NCBI RefSeq assembly: GCF_017814915.1
Contig: NZ_JAGIPZ010000005.1
Coordinates: 124,001 to 188,000, forward strand
Source: Herbaspirillum sp. LeCh32-8
GTDB taxonomy: Bacteria; Pseudomonadota; Gammaproteobacteria; Burkholderiales; Burkholderiaceae_D
DNA: 64,000 nucleotides
Direction of reading: 5' to 3'
The position numbers and the translations under genes are program-made. How positions within the stretch are numbered: position 1 is the first letter of the stretch; every line of letters begins with the position of its first letter. The notes under the pieces were generated by a model that saw only the letters and a list, made by a program, of their open reading frames with translations, ran no database searches and had not been told where the DNA came from. Of the stretch, positions 1 through 10,141 are shown piece after piece.

Positions 1-49
1 AGTGATCGATGGAAGAATGATCCAGCCGCAGCACAAGGCCGTCGATCAC
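1..49 (-). CDS. possible 5' end of a gene leaving the left edge
   Basis: A leftward frame begins with GTG at 49-47 and stays open to the window edge (VIDGLVLRLDHSSIDH). Its GTG overlaps the TGA of the 62-codon frame at 46-234 in a GTGA arrangement, which is typical of translational coupling. Only 16 codons are visible, so the family cannot be named. The rightward strand also has a short open frame ending with TGA at 53-55, so strand choice is uncertain. Confidence 0.25.
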   Translation of the reverse strand, partial: MIDGLVLRLDHSSIDH

Positions 50-234
50 GAGTGAGGGGCAGGCGCGGCACACCCGGCTGCGCCGCCTGCGCGGCGATGC
101 GCCTGCCGCGACAGGCCAACCGCCTCGTAGTGATGCAGCGGTGTCGCCAAAGCCAGCGCCGTGCTGGCCCCAATGCAATGGCAAGTGTTGCAGTCGTCGC
201 GGAACAGGATGATGTTCGCCAAGAAATCCCCCAT
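46..234 (-). CDS. small hypothetical protein, 62 aa
   Basis: Not a recognised family. The first two thirds (MGDFLANIILFRDDCNTCHCIGAST...) look protein-like, with a CxxCxC cluster (CNTCHC) near residues 15-20; the last third is Ala/Arg-rich and less convincing. No clear Shine-Dalgarno sequence precedes the ATG. The stop overlaps a GTG that opens a frame running off the left edge, which is the main argument for it being real. It could equally be a chance frame in GC-rich DNA. Confidence 0.28.
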   Translation of the reverse strand: MGDFLANIILFRDDCNTCHCIGASTALALATPLHHYEAVGLSRQAHRRAGGAAGCAAPAPHS

Positions 235-753
235 GAAAAGTGAGTCACCGGCGGTGCGTACGACGGCGGCGGCAAAACGCCCGATCCGTCCACAAGATTG
301 ACCTTATCGTTCAGGCGGTTCAGAATCCCGGGCTCGTCGCACCGTTCCGACTCGGTGGCGCTGGGCTCCCGGATCTCCCCCGATGGCCTTGTCCATCTGC
401 CCATCCCCCGAACCGACCGCGTCCGACCTGACCGCCCGTTCTTTGGTACATTGCTGTCGGATCCTTCAAGTCCGGATCGCCCCGCCGCCTCAACCGGCCC
501 TGGCCCAGAAAGCCCGCTCCCGAGGTTCGCCCGCCTCTCACACCCCTGAGAAGCGGACCGGCTGAACCGAAACACGCCGCCGATCGGCTCCCGCCACCCG
601 CGAAAGCCTGGACGCCGGCCTGTTTCCCTGATGGATTCGATGTTGTGCAGCGCCCCGTTTCGGAGCGTCTCTATCATCGAAGCTGCGAGACAGATCGCGC
701 TTCTCGTTTTTGAGCCTTACTCATCATTACGTTTCTTACCTCCTGCGAAGACC
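235..753. other. 519-bp leader/intergenic region before maeB
   Basis: No convincing gene is seen. Short frames in both directions are Pro/Arg-rich and lack ribosome binding sites. The last 120 bases before maeB are less GC-rich and probably hold its promoter, but no clean -35/-10 pair could be assigned. The maeB frame is open upstream to an ATG at 631, giving 41 extra residues unlike the family's start, so this stretch is treated as untranslated. Confidence 0.4.
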
Positions 754-3030
754 ATGACACATCAACTTTCCGCCGCCGAGCAACTCCTGCGTGACGCCGC
801 CCGCGAATACCACCGCACCCCGTCGCGCGGCAAGATCGAGGTCCGCGCGACCAAGCCCCTGTCCAACCAGCGCGACCTGTCGCTGGCCTATTCGCCGGGC
901 GTGGCCTACCCCTGCCTGGACATCGAAGCCGACCCGCTGAAGGCCTTCGACTACACCTCGCGCGGCAACCTGGTGGCCGTGGTCTCCAATGGCACCGCCG
1001 TGCTGGGCCTGGGCAACATCGGCCCGCTGGCCTCCAAGCCGGTGATGGAAGGCAAGGGCTGCCTGTTCAAGAAATTCGCCGGCGTCGACGTGTTCGACAT
1101 CGAGCTGGCCGAGACCGACCCGGACAAGCTGGTCGAGATCATCGCCGCGCTGGAGCCGACCCTGGGCGGCATCAACCTGGAAGACATCAAGGCGCCCGAG
1201 TGCTTCTACATCGAGCAAAAGCTGTCGGCCCGCATGAACATCCCGGTCTTCCACGACGACCAACACGGCACCGCCATCATCTCCTCGGCCGCCCTGCTGA
1301 ACGGCCTGGAGCTGGTGGGCAAGGACATCGCCAAGGTCAAGATCGCCGTCTCCGGCGCCGGCGCGGCGGCGATCGCCTGCGTGGAAGTGATGATCGGCCT
1401 GGGCGTCAAGCGCGAGAACGTCTACATGGTCGACAGCAAGGGCGTGATCTATGAAGGCCGCCCGGGCGGCCTGGACGCCTCCAAGCAGCGCTACGCCATC
1501 AAGACCGAGGCGCGCACCCTGGCCGACGTGGTCAACGGCGCCGACGTGTTCCTGGGCTGCTCGGCCCCGGGCGTGCTGACCGCCGAGATGGTCAAGACCA
1601 TGGCCGACAAGCCCATCATCCTGGCGCTGGCCAACCCGGAACCGGAAATCCGCCCCGAGCTGGCCAAGTCGGTGCGTCCGGACTGCATCATCGCCACCGG
1701 CCGTTCGGACTACCCGAACCAGGTCAACAATGTGCTGTGCTTCCCGTACATCTTCCGCGGCGCGCTGGACTGCGGCGCCACCAAGATCACCGAAGCCATG
1801 AAGCTGGCCTGCGTGCGCGAGATCGCCGACCTGGCCAAGGCCGAGACCAGCGATGAAGTCAGCGCCGCCTACCCGGGCAAGGAACTGGTGTTCGGCCCCG
1901 ACTACCTGATCCCGACCCCGTTCGACTCGCGCCTGATCCTGAAGATCGCCCCGGCCGTGGCCAAGGCGGCGCAGGAGTCCGGCGTGGCGACCCGCCCGAT
2001 CAAGGACTTCGACGCCTACCGCGAAGAGCTGACCCGCTTCATCTACCAGACCGGCATGTTCATGCAGCCGGTGTTCAACACCGCCAAGCTGTCCCCGCAA
2101 CGCGTGGTCTACGCCGACGGCGAAGACGAGCGCGTGCTGCGCGCGGTGCAGTTCGTGGCCGATGAAAAACTGGCCGCGCCGATCCTGATCGGCCGCCCGG
2201 ACGCCATCGAAGCCGGCATCAAGAAGGCCGGCCTGCGCCTGAAGCTGGGCCAGAACGTGCAGTGCTTCGATCCCGCCAACGACCCGCGCGTGGCCCGGTA
2301 CGCCGCGCAATACCAGGGCGCTGAAGCCGACGTGCGCGCCAGCCGCAGCCTGCTGGCCACGCTGATGGTCAAGGCCGGCGACGCCGACGCCATGCTGTGC
2401 GGCCTGGACGGCAACTACGACGGCCACCTGGCCCACGTGCAGAACGTGATCGGCCTGAAGGACGGCGCGCAGGAATTCGCCGCCCTGAACGCCGTGCTGC
2501 TGCCGGAACAGACCCTGTTCATCACCGACACCTACGTCAACGACACCCCGGACGCCGAGCAACTGGCGCGCATCGCGCTGGCCGCGGCCGAGGAAGTGGC
2601 GCGCTTCGGCGTGCCGCCGAAGGTGGCCTTCCTGTCGCACTCCAACCACGGCAGCTCGTCGCGTCCGTCGGCGCGCAAGATGGCCGAGGCGCACCAGCAC
2701 TTCAAGAAGCTGGCGCCGCAGATCGAGTCCGAAGGTGAGCTGCACGGCGACGCCGCGCTGTCTGAGGCCATCCGCGCCAAGGTCGGCCTGGGCGACAGCG
2801 GCCTGACCGGCTCGGCCAACGTGCTGGTCTGCCCCAATCTGGACGCCGCGAACATCCTGTTCAACGTGCTCAAGACCAGCGGCGGCCAAGGCACCACCAT
2901 CGGCCCGATCCTGCTGGGCGCAGCCGCGCCGGTGCACGTGCTGACCCCGTCGAGCACTGTACGTCGCGTGATCAACATGACCGCACTGGCGGCCGCCAAG
3001 GCCACCGACGCGGGCAAGCGCAACGCCTGA
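754..3030 (+). CDS. maeB: NADP-dependent malic enzyme, MaeB type with phosphotransacetylase-like tail
   Basis: This enzyme oxidatively decarboxylates L-malate to pyruvate with reduction of NADP, feeding pyruvate and NADPH from the TCA cycle in the cytoplasm. The 758-residue product has the expected two-part layout. The malic-enzyme half (about residues 1-430) holds the conserved SPGVAYPC segment and a GAGAAAIAC nucleotide-binding loop. The second half (about 430-758) resembles phosphate acetyltransferase and in MaeB proteins is regulatory rather than catalytic (family knowledge). Start ATG 754 was chosen because [21 protein letters not shown] fits the family N-terminus; an in-frame ATG at 631 would add an atypical extension. 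It stands alone ahead of the groES promoter. Confidence 0.95.
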   Translation: MTHQLSAAEQLLRDAAREYHRTPSRGKIEVRATKPLSNQRDLSLAYSPGVAYPCLDIEADPLKAFDYTSRGNLVAVVSNGTAVLGLGNIGPLASKPVMEGKGCLFKKFAGVDVFDIELAETDPDKLVEIIAALEPTLGGINLEDIKAPECFYIEQKLSARMNIPVFHDDQHGTAIISSAALLNGLELVGKDIAKVKIAVSGAGAAAIACVEVMIGLGVKRENVYMVDSKGVIYEGRPGGLDASKQRYAIKTEARTLADVVNGADVFLGCSAPGVLTAEMVKTMADKPIILALANPEPEIRPELAKSVRPDCIIATGRSDYPNQVNNVLCFPYIFRGALDCGATKITEAMKLACVREIADLAKAETSDEVSAAYPGKELVFGPDYLIPTPFDSRLILKIAPAVAKAAQESGVATRPIKDFDAYREELTRFIYQTGMFMQPVFNTAKLSPQRVVYADGEDERVLRAVQFVADEKLAAPILIGRPDAIEAGIKKAGLRLKLGQNVQCFDPANDPRVARYAAQYQGAEADVRASRSLLATLMVKAGDADAMLCGLDGNYDGHLAHVQNVIGLKDGAQEFAALNAVLLPEQTLFITDTYVNDTPDAEQLARIALAAAEEVARFGVPPKVAFLSHSNHGSSSRPSARKMAEAHQHFKKLAPQIESEGELHGDAALSEAIRAKVGLGDSGLTGSANVLVCPNLDAANILFNVLKTSGGQGTTIGPILLGAAAPVHVLTPSSTVRRVINMTALAAAKATDAGKRNA

Positions 3031-3192
3031 GCCTGACGGTCTGCCTGCAGCCGGCCCGCCTTTGGGTCGGTTGCGGGACCTGCAACACCCCTTCTGCTCT
3101 ACCTAAACGTCTGATTTCCCTGAAGTTTTTTCCTTTCCGGCAATTTTCCCCGGGAATTTGGACGTTTTCTCAGGCGCGCGCAGATCCCCCGC
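3031..3192. other. maeB-groES spacer, upstream part
   Basis: No gene. A GC-rich stretch follows the maeB stop with imperfect dyad symmetry around 3050-3085 but no T-tract, so no terminator is called. It is followed by a T-rich segment (3115-3150) leading into the groES promoter. Confidence 0.4.
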
Positions 3193-3222
3193 CTTGAAAA
3201 ATCCAACCTCCATCCCTATACT
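3193..3222 (+). promoter_or_regulatory. groESL promoter, overlapping sigma32-like and sigma70-like
   Basis: CTTGAAA at 3193-3199 followed 14 bp later by CCCTATAC at 3214-3221 fits a sigma32 heat-shock promoter. The same bases read TTGAAA (3194-3199), a 17-bp spacer, and TATACT (3217-3222), a good sigma70 promoter. The -10 end abuts the CIRCE operator, so HrcA bound there would block either polymerase form. Confidence 0.75.
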
Positions 3223-3248
3223 TAGCACTCGTCACGGGAGAGTGCTAA
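3222..3248 (+). promoter_or_regulatory. CIRCE operator for HrcA
   Basis: A perfect match to the CIRCE inverted repeat: TTAGCACTC (3222-3230), nine bases, GAGTGCTAA (3240-3248). CIRCE is bound by the repressor HrcA, whose activity depends on free GroEL, so the operon downstream is under heat-shock and feedback control. hrcA itself is not in this window. Confidence 0.95.
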
Positions 3249-3366
3249 CAACCCGCCGTGGCTGAATCCCCCTTTTTCATGCGGTGAGGTTTGCTGCATT
3301 TGGAAGAAAAACCATTGCAGCCATCGCCGCAATCAAGACTAACTTATTGAAAACTAAGGAGTTCTC

Positions 3367-3657
3367 ATGAATCTTCGCCCTTTGCACGATCGCGTTATCG
3401 TCAAGCGCCTCGACCAGGAAACCAAGACCGCTTCCGGTATCGTTCTGCCTGACGCAGCGACCGAAAAGCCGGACCAAGGCGAAGTCCTGGCCGTCGGCAA
3501 TGGCAAGATCCTGGATGACGGCAAGGTCCGTCCGCTGTCCGTGAAGATCGGCGACCGCGTTCTGTTCGGCAAGTACTCCGGCCAGGCTGTGAAGATCGAT
3601 GGCCAGGAACTGCTGGTCATGCGCGAAGAAGACCTGTTCGCCGTCGTCGAGAAGTAA
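3367..3657 (+). CDS. groS: co-chaperonin GroES
   Basis: The 96-residue protein forms the heptameric lid of the GroEL folding chamber in the cytoplasm. The start [15 protein letters not shown] and the mobile-loop region around residues 16-35 ([16 protein letters not shown]) are typical of the family, and the length is standard. An AAGGAG ribosome binding site lies about 7 bp before the ATG. It is the first gene of a two-gene operon, 106 bp before groEL, downstream of the heat-shock promoter and CIRCE. Confidence 0.98.
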   Translation: MNLRPLHDRVIVKRLDQETKTASGIVLPDAATEKPDQGEVLAVGNGKILDDGKVRPLSVKIGDRVLFGKYSGQAVKIDGQELLVMREEDLFAVVEK

Positions 3658-3676
3658 TTCGGCAAGCGGCCTTTGA

Positions 3677-5422
<1,746 letters not shown>

Positions 5423-5473
5423 TTTGCCTTCCGGCCTGCCGGCCCCGGTTTGTTGGGGCTGCCAACCGAAAAG

Positions 5474-5509
5474 AAAAACCCGCGCCGGGAAACCGGCGCG
5501 GGTTTTTCT
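5474..5509 (+). terminator. groESL intrinsic terminator
   Basis: A perfect hairpin with arms at 5479-5488 (CCCGCGCCGG) and 5493-5502, a four-base loop, and five T at 5503-5507. The matching A-run on the left (5474-5478) would let it also work on the other strand. Confidence 0.9.
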
Positions 5510-5668
5510 TTGGGCGCCGGCAGTCCAGCGCCCGAGCTCACAAGAGTGATCCCCATTCAAGGAGCCGCTATAGGCGCGCCGCCGCCACCCAATATGTCGC
5601 TGGCAGCCGCAAAGGTAATGAAAGATGTCGCCGTGCGCGGCCGCAACATTGCATTACAAATCAGGACG

Positions 5669-5694
5669 AAAAAAATCCGCCGTCACGGCGGATT
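5669..5694 (-). terminator. terminator of the leftward YeeE/YedE pair
   Basis: Arms AATCCGCCG (5674-5682) and CGGCGGATT (5686-5694) with a 3-base loop. Read leftward, the hairpin is followed by seven U (A-run at 5669-5675). It lies just beyond the stop of the 141-residue membrane protein gene. Confidence 0.85.
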
Positions 5695-5716
5695 GCACGG
5701 GAAGTCCAAGGCGGCG

Positions 5717-6142
5717 TCAGCGCCGACGCGCCTCCAGCCATTCGAACACGCCCATGCCGGCCAGCATCGCCAGCACGAAGCCCAGCGCCTTGGCCTCCCC
5801 CATCCCCAGCGCCACCAGCGCCGGCCCCGGGCAAAAGCCGGCCGCGCCCCAGCCGATGCCGAACAGCGCGCTGCCCAGCAACAGGCGCGGCGTGATGCCG
5901 GCCGCTCGCGGCAACTGCATAGCCAGTCCCAGCAGCGACACGCTGCGGCGACGCGCCAGTGCGAACGCCGCGACGCCCACGCCGATGGCGCCGGCCATCA
6001 CAAAGGCCAGCGAGGGATCCCATACCCCGGCCAGATCCAGAAAACCCAGCACCTTGGCCGGATCGGCCATGCCGGAGAGCATCAGGCCCAGCCCGAACAG
6101 CAGACCGGCGATGAAGGAAATGATCGATGCGCGCACGCTCAT
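5717..6142 (-). CDS. YeeE/YedE-family (DUF6691-like) membrane protein, second half-unit
   Basis: A 141-residue inner-membrane protein with about four hydrophobic segments. The motif [17 protein letters not shown] near residue 100 carries the conserved Cys of the YeeE/YedE (sulf_transp) repeat, a family that in characterised members moves thiosulfate or other reduced sulfur compounds. The start [10 protein letters not shown] at 6142 lies 1 bp after the stop of the upstream partner (TGAGATG), so the two are coupled. Together they correspond to the two halves of a full-length YeeE channel. The substrate cannot be deduced from sequence. Confidence 0.82.
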   Translation of the reverse strand: MSVRASIISFIAGLLFGLGLMLSGMADPAKVLGFLDLAGVWDPSLAFVMAGAIGVGVAAFALARRRSVSLLGLAMQLPRAAGITPRLLLGSALFGIGWGAAGFCPGPALVALGMGEAKALGFVLAMLAGMGVFEWLEARRR

Positions 6143-6143
6143 C

Positions 6144-6578
6144 TCAGCCTCCCAGCACATGGCGCAGCACGAACACCGTCGCGAAACCGGCCGCCATGAA
6201 GGTGGCGGTGGCAACGATCGAACGCCATGCGCCGCGCGAGATGCCGCAGACGCCATGGCCGCTGGTGCAGCCGCCGGCGTAACGCGTGCCCAGCCCGACC
6301 AGGAAACCGGCCGCGATCACCGCCGGCCAGCCGGCGTCGATATGCAAGGCCATGCGCCATCCCCACAGCGATGCCAGCAGCGGCGCCGCCACCAGGCCGG
6401 CGATGAAGGCGGCGCGCCAGCCGCGCTCACCGGGGGCCGCGCGCAGCAAGCCGCCGACGATGCCGCTGATGCCGGCGATGCGGCCGTTGAACAGGATCAT
6501 GATGGCGGCCGCCAGGCCGATGGCAATGCCGCCGGCCAGCGCGGGCCAGGGCGCGAAATGGGTCCAGTCGATGTGCAT
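6144..6578 (-). CDS. YeeE/YedE-family membrane protein, first half-unit
   Basis: A 144-residue inner-membrane protein. The signature [16 protein letters not shown] near residues 97-112 has the paired Cys of the YeeE/YedE sulfur-compound transporter family, and four hydrophobic segments are visible. The start MHIDWTHF at 6578 is chosen over an in-frame ATG 22 codons upstream because a GGAA ribosome binding site precedes it and the extra residues are low-complexity. It is the first gene of a leftward two-gene operon. Confidence 0.82.
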   Translation of the reverse strand: MHIDWTHFAPWPALAGGIAIGLAAAIMILFNGRIAGISGIVGGLLRAAPGERGWRAAFIAGLVAAPLLASLWGWRMALHIDAGWPAVIAAGFLVGLGTRYAGGCTSGHGVCGISRGAWRSIVATATFMAAGFATVFVLRHVLGG

Positions 6579-6633
6579 GGGAAATTCCGGTTCGGGTGGA
6601 AGCGCCATTATAGAAAGCGCGGCCCCAAACCAG

Positions 6634-6664
6634 AACGCCCGCATCCGGGAAGAATGCGGGCGTT
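6634..6664. terminator. hairpin between porin and YeeE genes
   Basis: Arms AACGCCCGCAT (6634-6644) and ATGCGGGCGTT (6654-6664) with a 9-base loop. The leftward 3' flank is only moderately T-rich (CTGGTTTGG), so it may terminate the porin transcript weakly or act as a 3' stabilising hairpin. Confidence 0.45.
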
Positions 6665-6783
6665 GCAGGCCGGCCGGGGAAGGCGCGGCCTGCGGGTACT
6701 ACAGGGGAAACGTGTTACGCAGGGCGGCGATGCTGCCGGCCGCCCTGTGTCGCGTCATGCGCGGCGTTGATCCATTCGAGCGA

Positions 6784-7974
6784 TCAGAACGAGTGGATGA
6801 TGCCGGCGTTGACGGCGTTCTGGCTGCTGTCCGAACCAGGAGCCTGGCCGTTGGTCACGCCCGGGTTGTAGGTGTCGGACGCGCGCAGATTGCGGTAGAT
6901 CGCGTACAGGCTGGTGCGCTTGGACAGGGCGTACTTGGCGCCCAGGTTCAGTTGCAGCAGGTGGCCGTTGGAGGCGCCCACGAAGGTGGCCTTGGTGTAC
7001 TGCACTGCGCCCAGCAGGGACAGGGCCGGGGTCAGGCCGTAGTTCACGCCGACGTCGAAGATGTCGTTCTTCTCGTTGTTCACGCCGCCGACCAGGAATT
7101 GGCCGGTGGTGTCAGCCGAGTAGCTGGCAGCCGACGCTGCGGAGAACGAGGAGGATGCGCCGGCGGTGGCCAGCGGCAGCTTCACGCGCGACCAGGAGCC
7201 GTACAGCTTGGCCGGGCCGAACTGGTACGAAGTCGCCAGGGTCCAGGTCTTCAGGCAGGTGTCGCCGGCCGAGCCGGTGGCGTTGGTGCACGAAGTGGCG
7301 TTGGTCGAAGCGACGTCGCTGGCGCCCGAGGTGCCGCCCTTCTTGGCCTGGAAGTAGGACACGCCGACGTTGAACGGACCGTTCGAGTAGGCGCCGCCGA
7401 TGCCGAAGGACTGGCCGGCGGTGTTGGCGCCGGCTTGTTCGCCGAAGCCGTAGATCAGGCTGCCGTAGAAGCCGTTGTAGTTGTTGGTGTTGTAGCGGAT
7501 CGAGTTGTTGACGCGTTCGCCGTTGGTGCGGTCCAGGTCACGTGCGTGCACCTGGCTGACCATGCCGCCGAAGTCGTTGATCGAGGTGAAGGCCGCGATA
7601 TCGTCGGTGAAGTCCTTCTGACGACCCAGCAGCACGGTGCCGAAACCGCCCGACAGACCGACGGTGGAGGTACGGCCCCACAGGGTGCCGCCCTGGGCGG
7701 CAGCGCCGCTATCCAGGTTGAAACCGTTTTCCAGGTTGAACAGCGCCTTCATGCCGCCGCCCAGGTCTTCGCTGCCCTTGAAGCCGATGCGCGAACCCTT
7801 GATCGCACCGGAGTCGACGCCCATGCGGTTGCCGTTGCCGGTACCGGTGGTCGCCACCTTGCTGTTGTACGACAGGCTGGCGTCGATGATGCCGTAGATG
7901 GTGACCGAGCTTTGCGCGTGCGCCACGCCGGCGAAGGCGCCGAGCACTGCCAGTGCCAAGAGGGACTTTTTCAT
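6784..7974 (-). CDS. outer-membrane porin, Burkholderiales type (Porin_4/OmpC-like)
   Basis: A 396-residue trimeric beta-barrel porin for general diffusion of small hydrophilic solutes across the outer membrane. It has a signal peptide, MKKSLLALAVLGAFAGVAHA, cleaved before QSSVTIYG. It shows the usual start of the mature barrel (VTIYGIIDASL), GSRIGFKGSEDLGGG and GTVLLGRQKDF segments, and ends with the C-terminal Phe (GIIHSF) required for barrel assembly. A GGAG ribosome binding site precedes the ATG at 7974. It is monocistronic with a long AT-rich upstream region, as expected for a highly expressed porin. Confidence 0.95.
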   Translation of the reverse strand: MKKSLLALAVLGAFAGVAHAQSSVTIYGIIDASLSYNSKVATTGTGNGNRMGVDSGAIKGSRIGFKGSEDLGGGMKALFNLENGFNLDSGAAAQGGTLWGRTSTVGLSGGFGTVLLGRQKDFTDDIAAFTSINDFGGMVSQVHARDLDRTNGERVNNSIRYNTNNYNGFYGSLIYGFGEQAGANTAGQSFGIGGAYSNGPFNVGVSYFQAKKGGTSGASDVASTNATSCTNATGSAGDTCLKTWTLATSYQFGPAKLYGSWSRVKLPLATAGASSSFSAASAASYSADTTGQFLVGGVNNEKNDIFDVGVNYGLTPALSLLGAVQYTKATFVGASNGHLLQLNLGAKYALSKRTSLYAIYRNLRASDTYNPGVTNGQAPGSDSSQNAVNAGIIHSF

Positions 7975-8531
7975 GAAGAACTCCAAAGTTGTTGAATTGC
8001 TGTTTGATTGTTGGCGGTTCGCTTGCCTATCCAGACCCATCGCCCCGCCCAAGCTTCCAGAGAGAAACATCAAGAAGACTTAATTTATTTAATCAAAATT
8101 TATTTTCACAAACAATTTAACTTTTTAATTTTTCCATTTAAAGACAGTTTATGTCTCTTTATTACAACTACAAATTAGAACTTAGAAAGCAATAAAAAAT
8201 GCCGGCTCGCGATTTTCTGCGCACTGTTTGAAGCAACAACGATGCATATAAACAACACATTGTTGCTCCAACACGCATAGATCACGGCCGGCAAAAAATC
8301 CGCAACGTGACTCCGGCAGAACAAAGAAGACCGGAGGCGCCGCGGACGGACAAGCCTGTACTGGGGACATCTCTCACATGAACACCCGGCCCCGGACCGT
8401 GCGCGGCGAACCGCACGCGGCCGCCACAGGCTAGCCACTAGGAGCTGATGGCGACGGGCGCGAGCCCTCGCTTGTGCGTACGACTGACTACCGAGGAGGC
8501 GCAAGCACGGCCAGACGGCCGACCGCGCGGC
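7975..8531. other. AT-rich porin control region and spacer
   Basis: No convincing gene. Bases about 8080-8215 are strikingly AT-rich against the genome background and must contain the leftward porin promoter. A small dyad, AGACA-N5-TGTCT (8142-8156), is a possible regulator site. From about 8280 to 8530 the composition returns to GC-rich; a leftward frame there is Arg/Ala-rich and was not accepted. Confidence 0.5.
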
Positions 8532-8786
8532 TCAATAGTGGAAGCGACACTGGTGCACCACGATGCGGTCGCGCAAGCGCTCGAACACCAGCCTGTGCTC
8601 GGCCGTCAGGCGCACCGCGCACAGGCCCTGCAGGCGCAGCGGCAAGCTGGAAACCTGCTGCGGCGGCAGGCTGTCGCCGTCGCGCAGGCGCCGCAACAGG
8701 CGCGCGATGCGGCGCGCCAGGTCGCTGTCCTGGCGGCGCCAAAAGGCGAAGTCTTCCTGCGCCATCGGCGTCATGAACAGTTTCAT
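8532..8786 (-). CDS. yoeB: YoeB-family toxin (type II toxin-antitoxin)
   Basis: An 84-residue RelE-superfamily mRNA interferase candidate. It aligns without gaps, as I recall the sequence, to the 84-residue E. coli YoeB, from MKL at the start to CRFHY at the end (CRYHY in E. coli). The central VRLTAEHRLVF block matches RRITEEHRLVY. Arg65, His83 and Tyr84 of the ribonuclease site are conserved. The general-base position Glu46 is Ser here, so activity may be altered. The start at 8786 overlaps the antitoxin stop by four bases (ATGA), the classic antitoxin-first arrangement. Confidence 0.85.
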   Translation of the reverse strand: MKLFMTPMAQEDFAFWRRQDSDLARRIARLLRRLRDGDSLPPQQVSSLPLRLQGLCAVRLTAEHRLVFERLRDRIVVHQCRFHY

Positions 8787-9025
8787 TCGACCTCCGGCTG
8801 CGACAGGAACTCGGTGCGCAATTGCTGCAGGCTGCGCACCAGGCGGTCGGCGTTGACGTCGGTGGCGAACAGGTGAGCCGCGTCTTGCAGCGAGCGCCAT
8901 ACCGATTCCTTGACGATCACCAGGTTTTCACCGCTGTCGCGGGTGACGACCACTTCGTCGATATCGGCCAGCTCGAGGATGTCGGTGAGCTGGTCGCTTA
9001 GTTGATTGGCGTTGAAGGAGTACAT
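8783..9025 (-). CDS. yefM: YefM/Phd-family antitoxin
   Basis: An 80-residue partner of the YoeB-like toxin. The N-terminal half (MYSFNANQLSDQLTDILELADIDEVVVTRDSGENLVIVKESVWRSL) has the Phd/YefM DNA-binding fold pattern including the VTRxxGENxVIVxxxxWxSL block. The C-terminal part should wrap the toxin. In this family the antitoxin and the complex repress their own promoter (family knowledge). It precedes the toxin with a 4-base overlap; a promoter should lie just beyond 9025. Confidence 0.85.
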   Translation of the reverse strand: MYSFNANQLSDQLTDILELADIDEVVVTRDSGENLVIVKESVWRSLQDAAHLFATDVNADRLVRSLQQLRTEFLSQPEVE

Positions 9026-9129
9026 GGTTCCTCTTATTGTTTTTTGCGATGCACGGGTAGCGGCGTGGCCCGCTCCGTGCTCAGGCAGGCGGGCAGGCGC
9101 CGGCCCGGCCGGCGCGCCGGCGAGAGCGA

Positions 9130-9516
9130 TCAGGCGCCCTGGTAGAGGCCCTGCGGATCGGGATGCTTCTGGTACTCGACCAGCTCGGCTTGCACCTGGG
9201 CGCGGGTCTTGGTGGAGACGAAGACAGGCTCCTTGGGGAAGTCGGCGTCACCCACCGGCATCAGGCCGGCGGCGCGCGCCTGCTTCAGTTCTTCGATGAC
9301 CTGGGCGCGGGTCTTGGTGGAGACGAAGGCCGGCAGCTTGGGATAGTCGGCATCGCCCACCGGCATCAGGCCGGCGGCGCGCGCCTGCTTCAGTTCTTCG
9401 ATGACCTGGGCGCGGGTCTTGCCGGGAGCGTTGACGGATTGGGCGTAGGTTTCTGCGGTCACCGCGCTGCTTGTGACAGCCAGGGCGAGGGCAATGAGGA
9501 GATGACGGGTGTTCAT
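9130..9516 (-). CDS. secreted DUF4148 repeat protein, 128 aa
   Basis: A small exported protein of the betaproteobacterial DUF4148 family, function unknown. It has a signal peptide (MNTRHLLIALALAVTSSAVTA). The mature part is a 35-residue unit, KTRAQVIEELKQARAAGLMPVG..., present twice almost identically and once truncated before the end (HPDPQGLYQGA). The usual family member carries one or two such units. The near-identity of the DNA copies indicates recent duplication. It is monocistronic. Confidence 0.82.
   Translation of the reverse strand: MNTRHLLIALALAVTSSAVTAETYAQSVNAPGKTRAQVIEELKQARAAGLMPVGDADYPKLPAFVSTKTRAQVIEELKQARAAGLMPVGDADFPKEPVFVSTKTRAQVQAELVEYQKHPDPQGLYQGA
9193..9420 (-). repeat. 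tandem 105-bp repeat inside the DUF4148 gene
   Basis: Units of 105 bp (35 codons) at 9316-9420 and 9211-9315 differ at only a few bases. A truncated third unit begins at 9210 with the same CTGGGCGCGGGTCTT end. The phase is in-frame, so gain or loss of a unit changes protein length without a frameshift. Confidence 0.9.
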
Positions 9517-10141
9517 GATGGACTTTCTTACGGTGCTGCGAATGCAAATTTTGACTGGTCGGCGCCCGGCTGCATTTGCATGGAAACGGCATCAGGCGCT
9601 GGTAGCCGCGGAAGAACTGATGTGTCTTTCGGGCCGCAGATGAACTTTAATCTTTACGAAAACATAGAAAAATAACGACACCCGCAAGTGATAATTTCCA
9701 AAAGGGGAATAATCAGGGTATTGACGCGCTTTGCTCGCGTTTTTTGAAAAGCAGAGACCGTTGCGCAGGAACGGACGTTCATGCGTGAGGAGAAATGCGC
9801 AGGGAAATGGCCAAGCCGGACGAAGGCCTGCGCGTCGACATGGCAGTCATCCCATGTGCCGGGAATCCTGCAAGGTGAGGGCAAGCGCTGTGTCCGCGCA
9901 TCAACCCCGTCGCCGCAAACCCGCTCCACAGGCGGCTTGGCGGCCGTCCATCAGATGCTCTGGTTATATGCATAGGCGAAAATTTATTTTCCCCTTATAA
10001 CCGAGCCGACTTAAAATAGCGCCTTCTTATAAAAATATCGATGGCAGTGGAGACTTGTGGTTTTGTTCTCGCCCGCAGCGTCTCCCGATGCCTGCGGCGG
10101 CGGATCGAAAAGCACGGGCCCGCTGCCATTTCTATTCCATC
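9517..10141. other. 625-bp intergenic region before metN
   Basis: No gene accepted. Around 9655-9745 the sequence is AT-rich, with a weak 5-bp hairpin plus T-run at 9724-9745. Around 9955-10045 it is AT-rich again, with a nested palindrome (9962-10002) that probably belongs to metN control. The metN frame is open upstream to 10055 but the extra residues are unlike the family. Confidence 0.4.
9962..10002. promoter_or_regulatory. nested palindrome upstream of metN
   Basis: Outer arms GGTTATA (9962-9968) and TATAACC (9996-10002) enclose a second perfect dyad, GAAAAT-TT-ATTTTC (9978-9991), flanked by GG and CC. It lies about 140 bp before the metN start in an AT-rich stretch. It may be an operator for a methionine-responsive regulator or a transcribed hairpin; it does not match a SAM riboswitch that I recognise. 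Confidence 0.4.

Noticed and set aside
736-2937. Long leftward open frame opposite maeB (733 codons)
   Set aside because: A high-GC antisense shadow of maeB: Gln/His/Arg-rich, no family features, no ribosome binding site.
8175-8504. Leftward 109-codon frame in the porin upstream region
   Set aside because: Arg/Ala-rich first half, no ribosome binding site, and it runs through the AT-rich promoter DNA.
9654-10000. Short frames on both strands before metN
   Set aside because: They overlap each other, lack ribosome binding sites, and their products look random.
10003-10141. SAM riboswitch before metN
   Set aside because: No kink-turn or P1-P4 arrangement of a known SAM class could be found.
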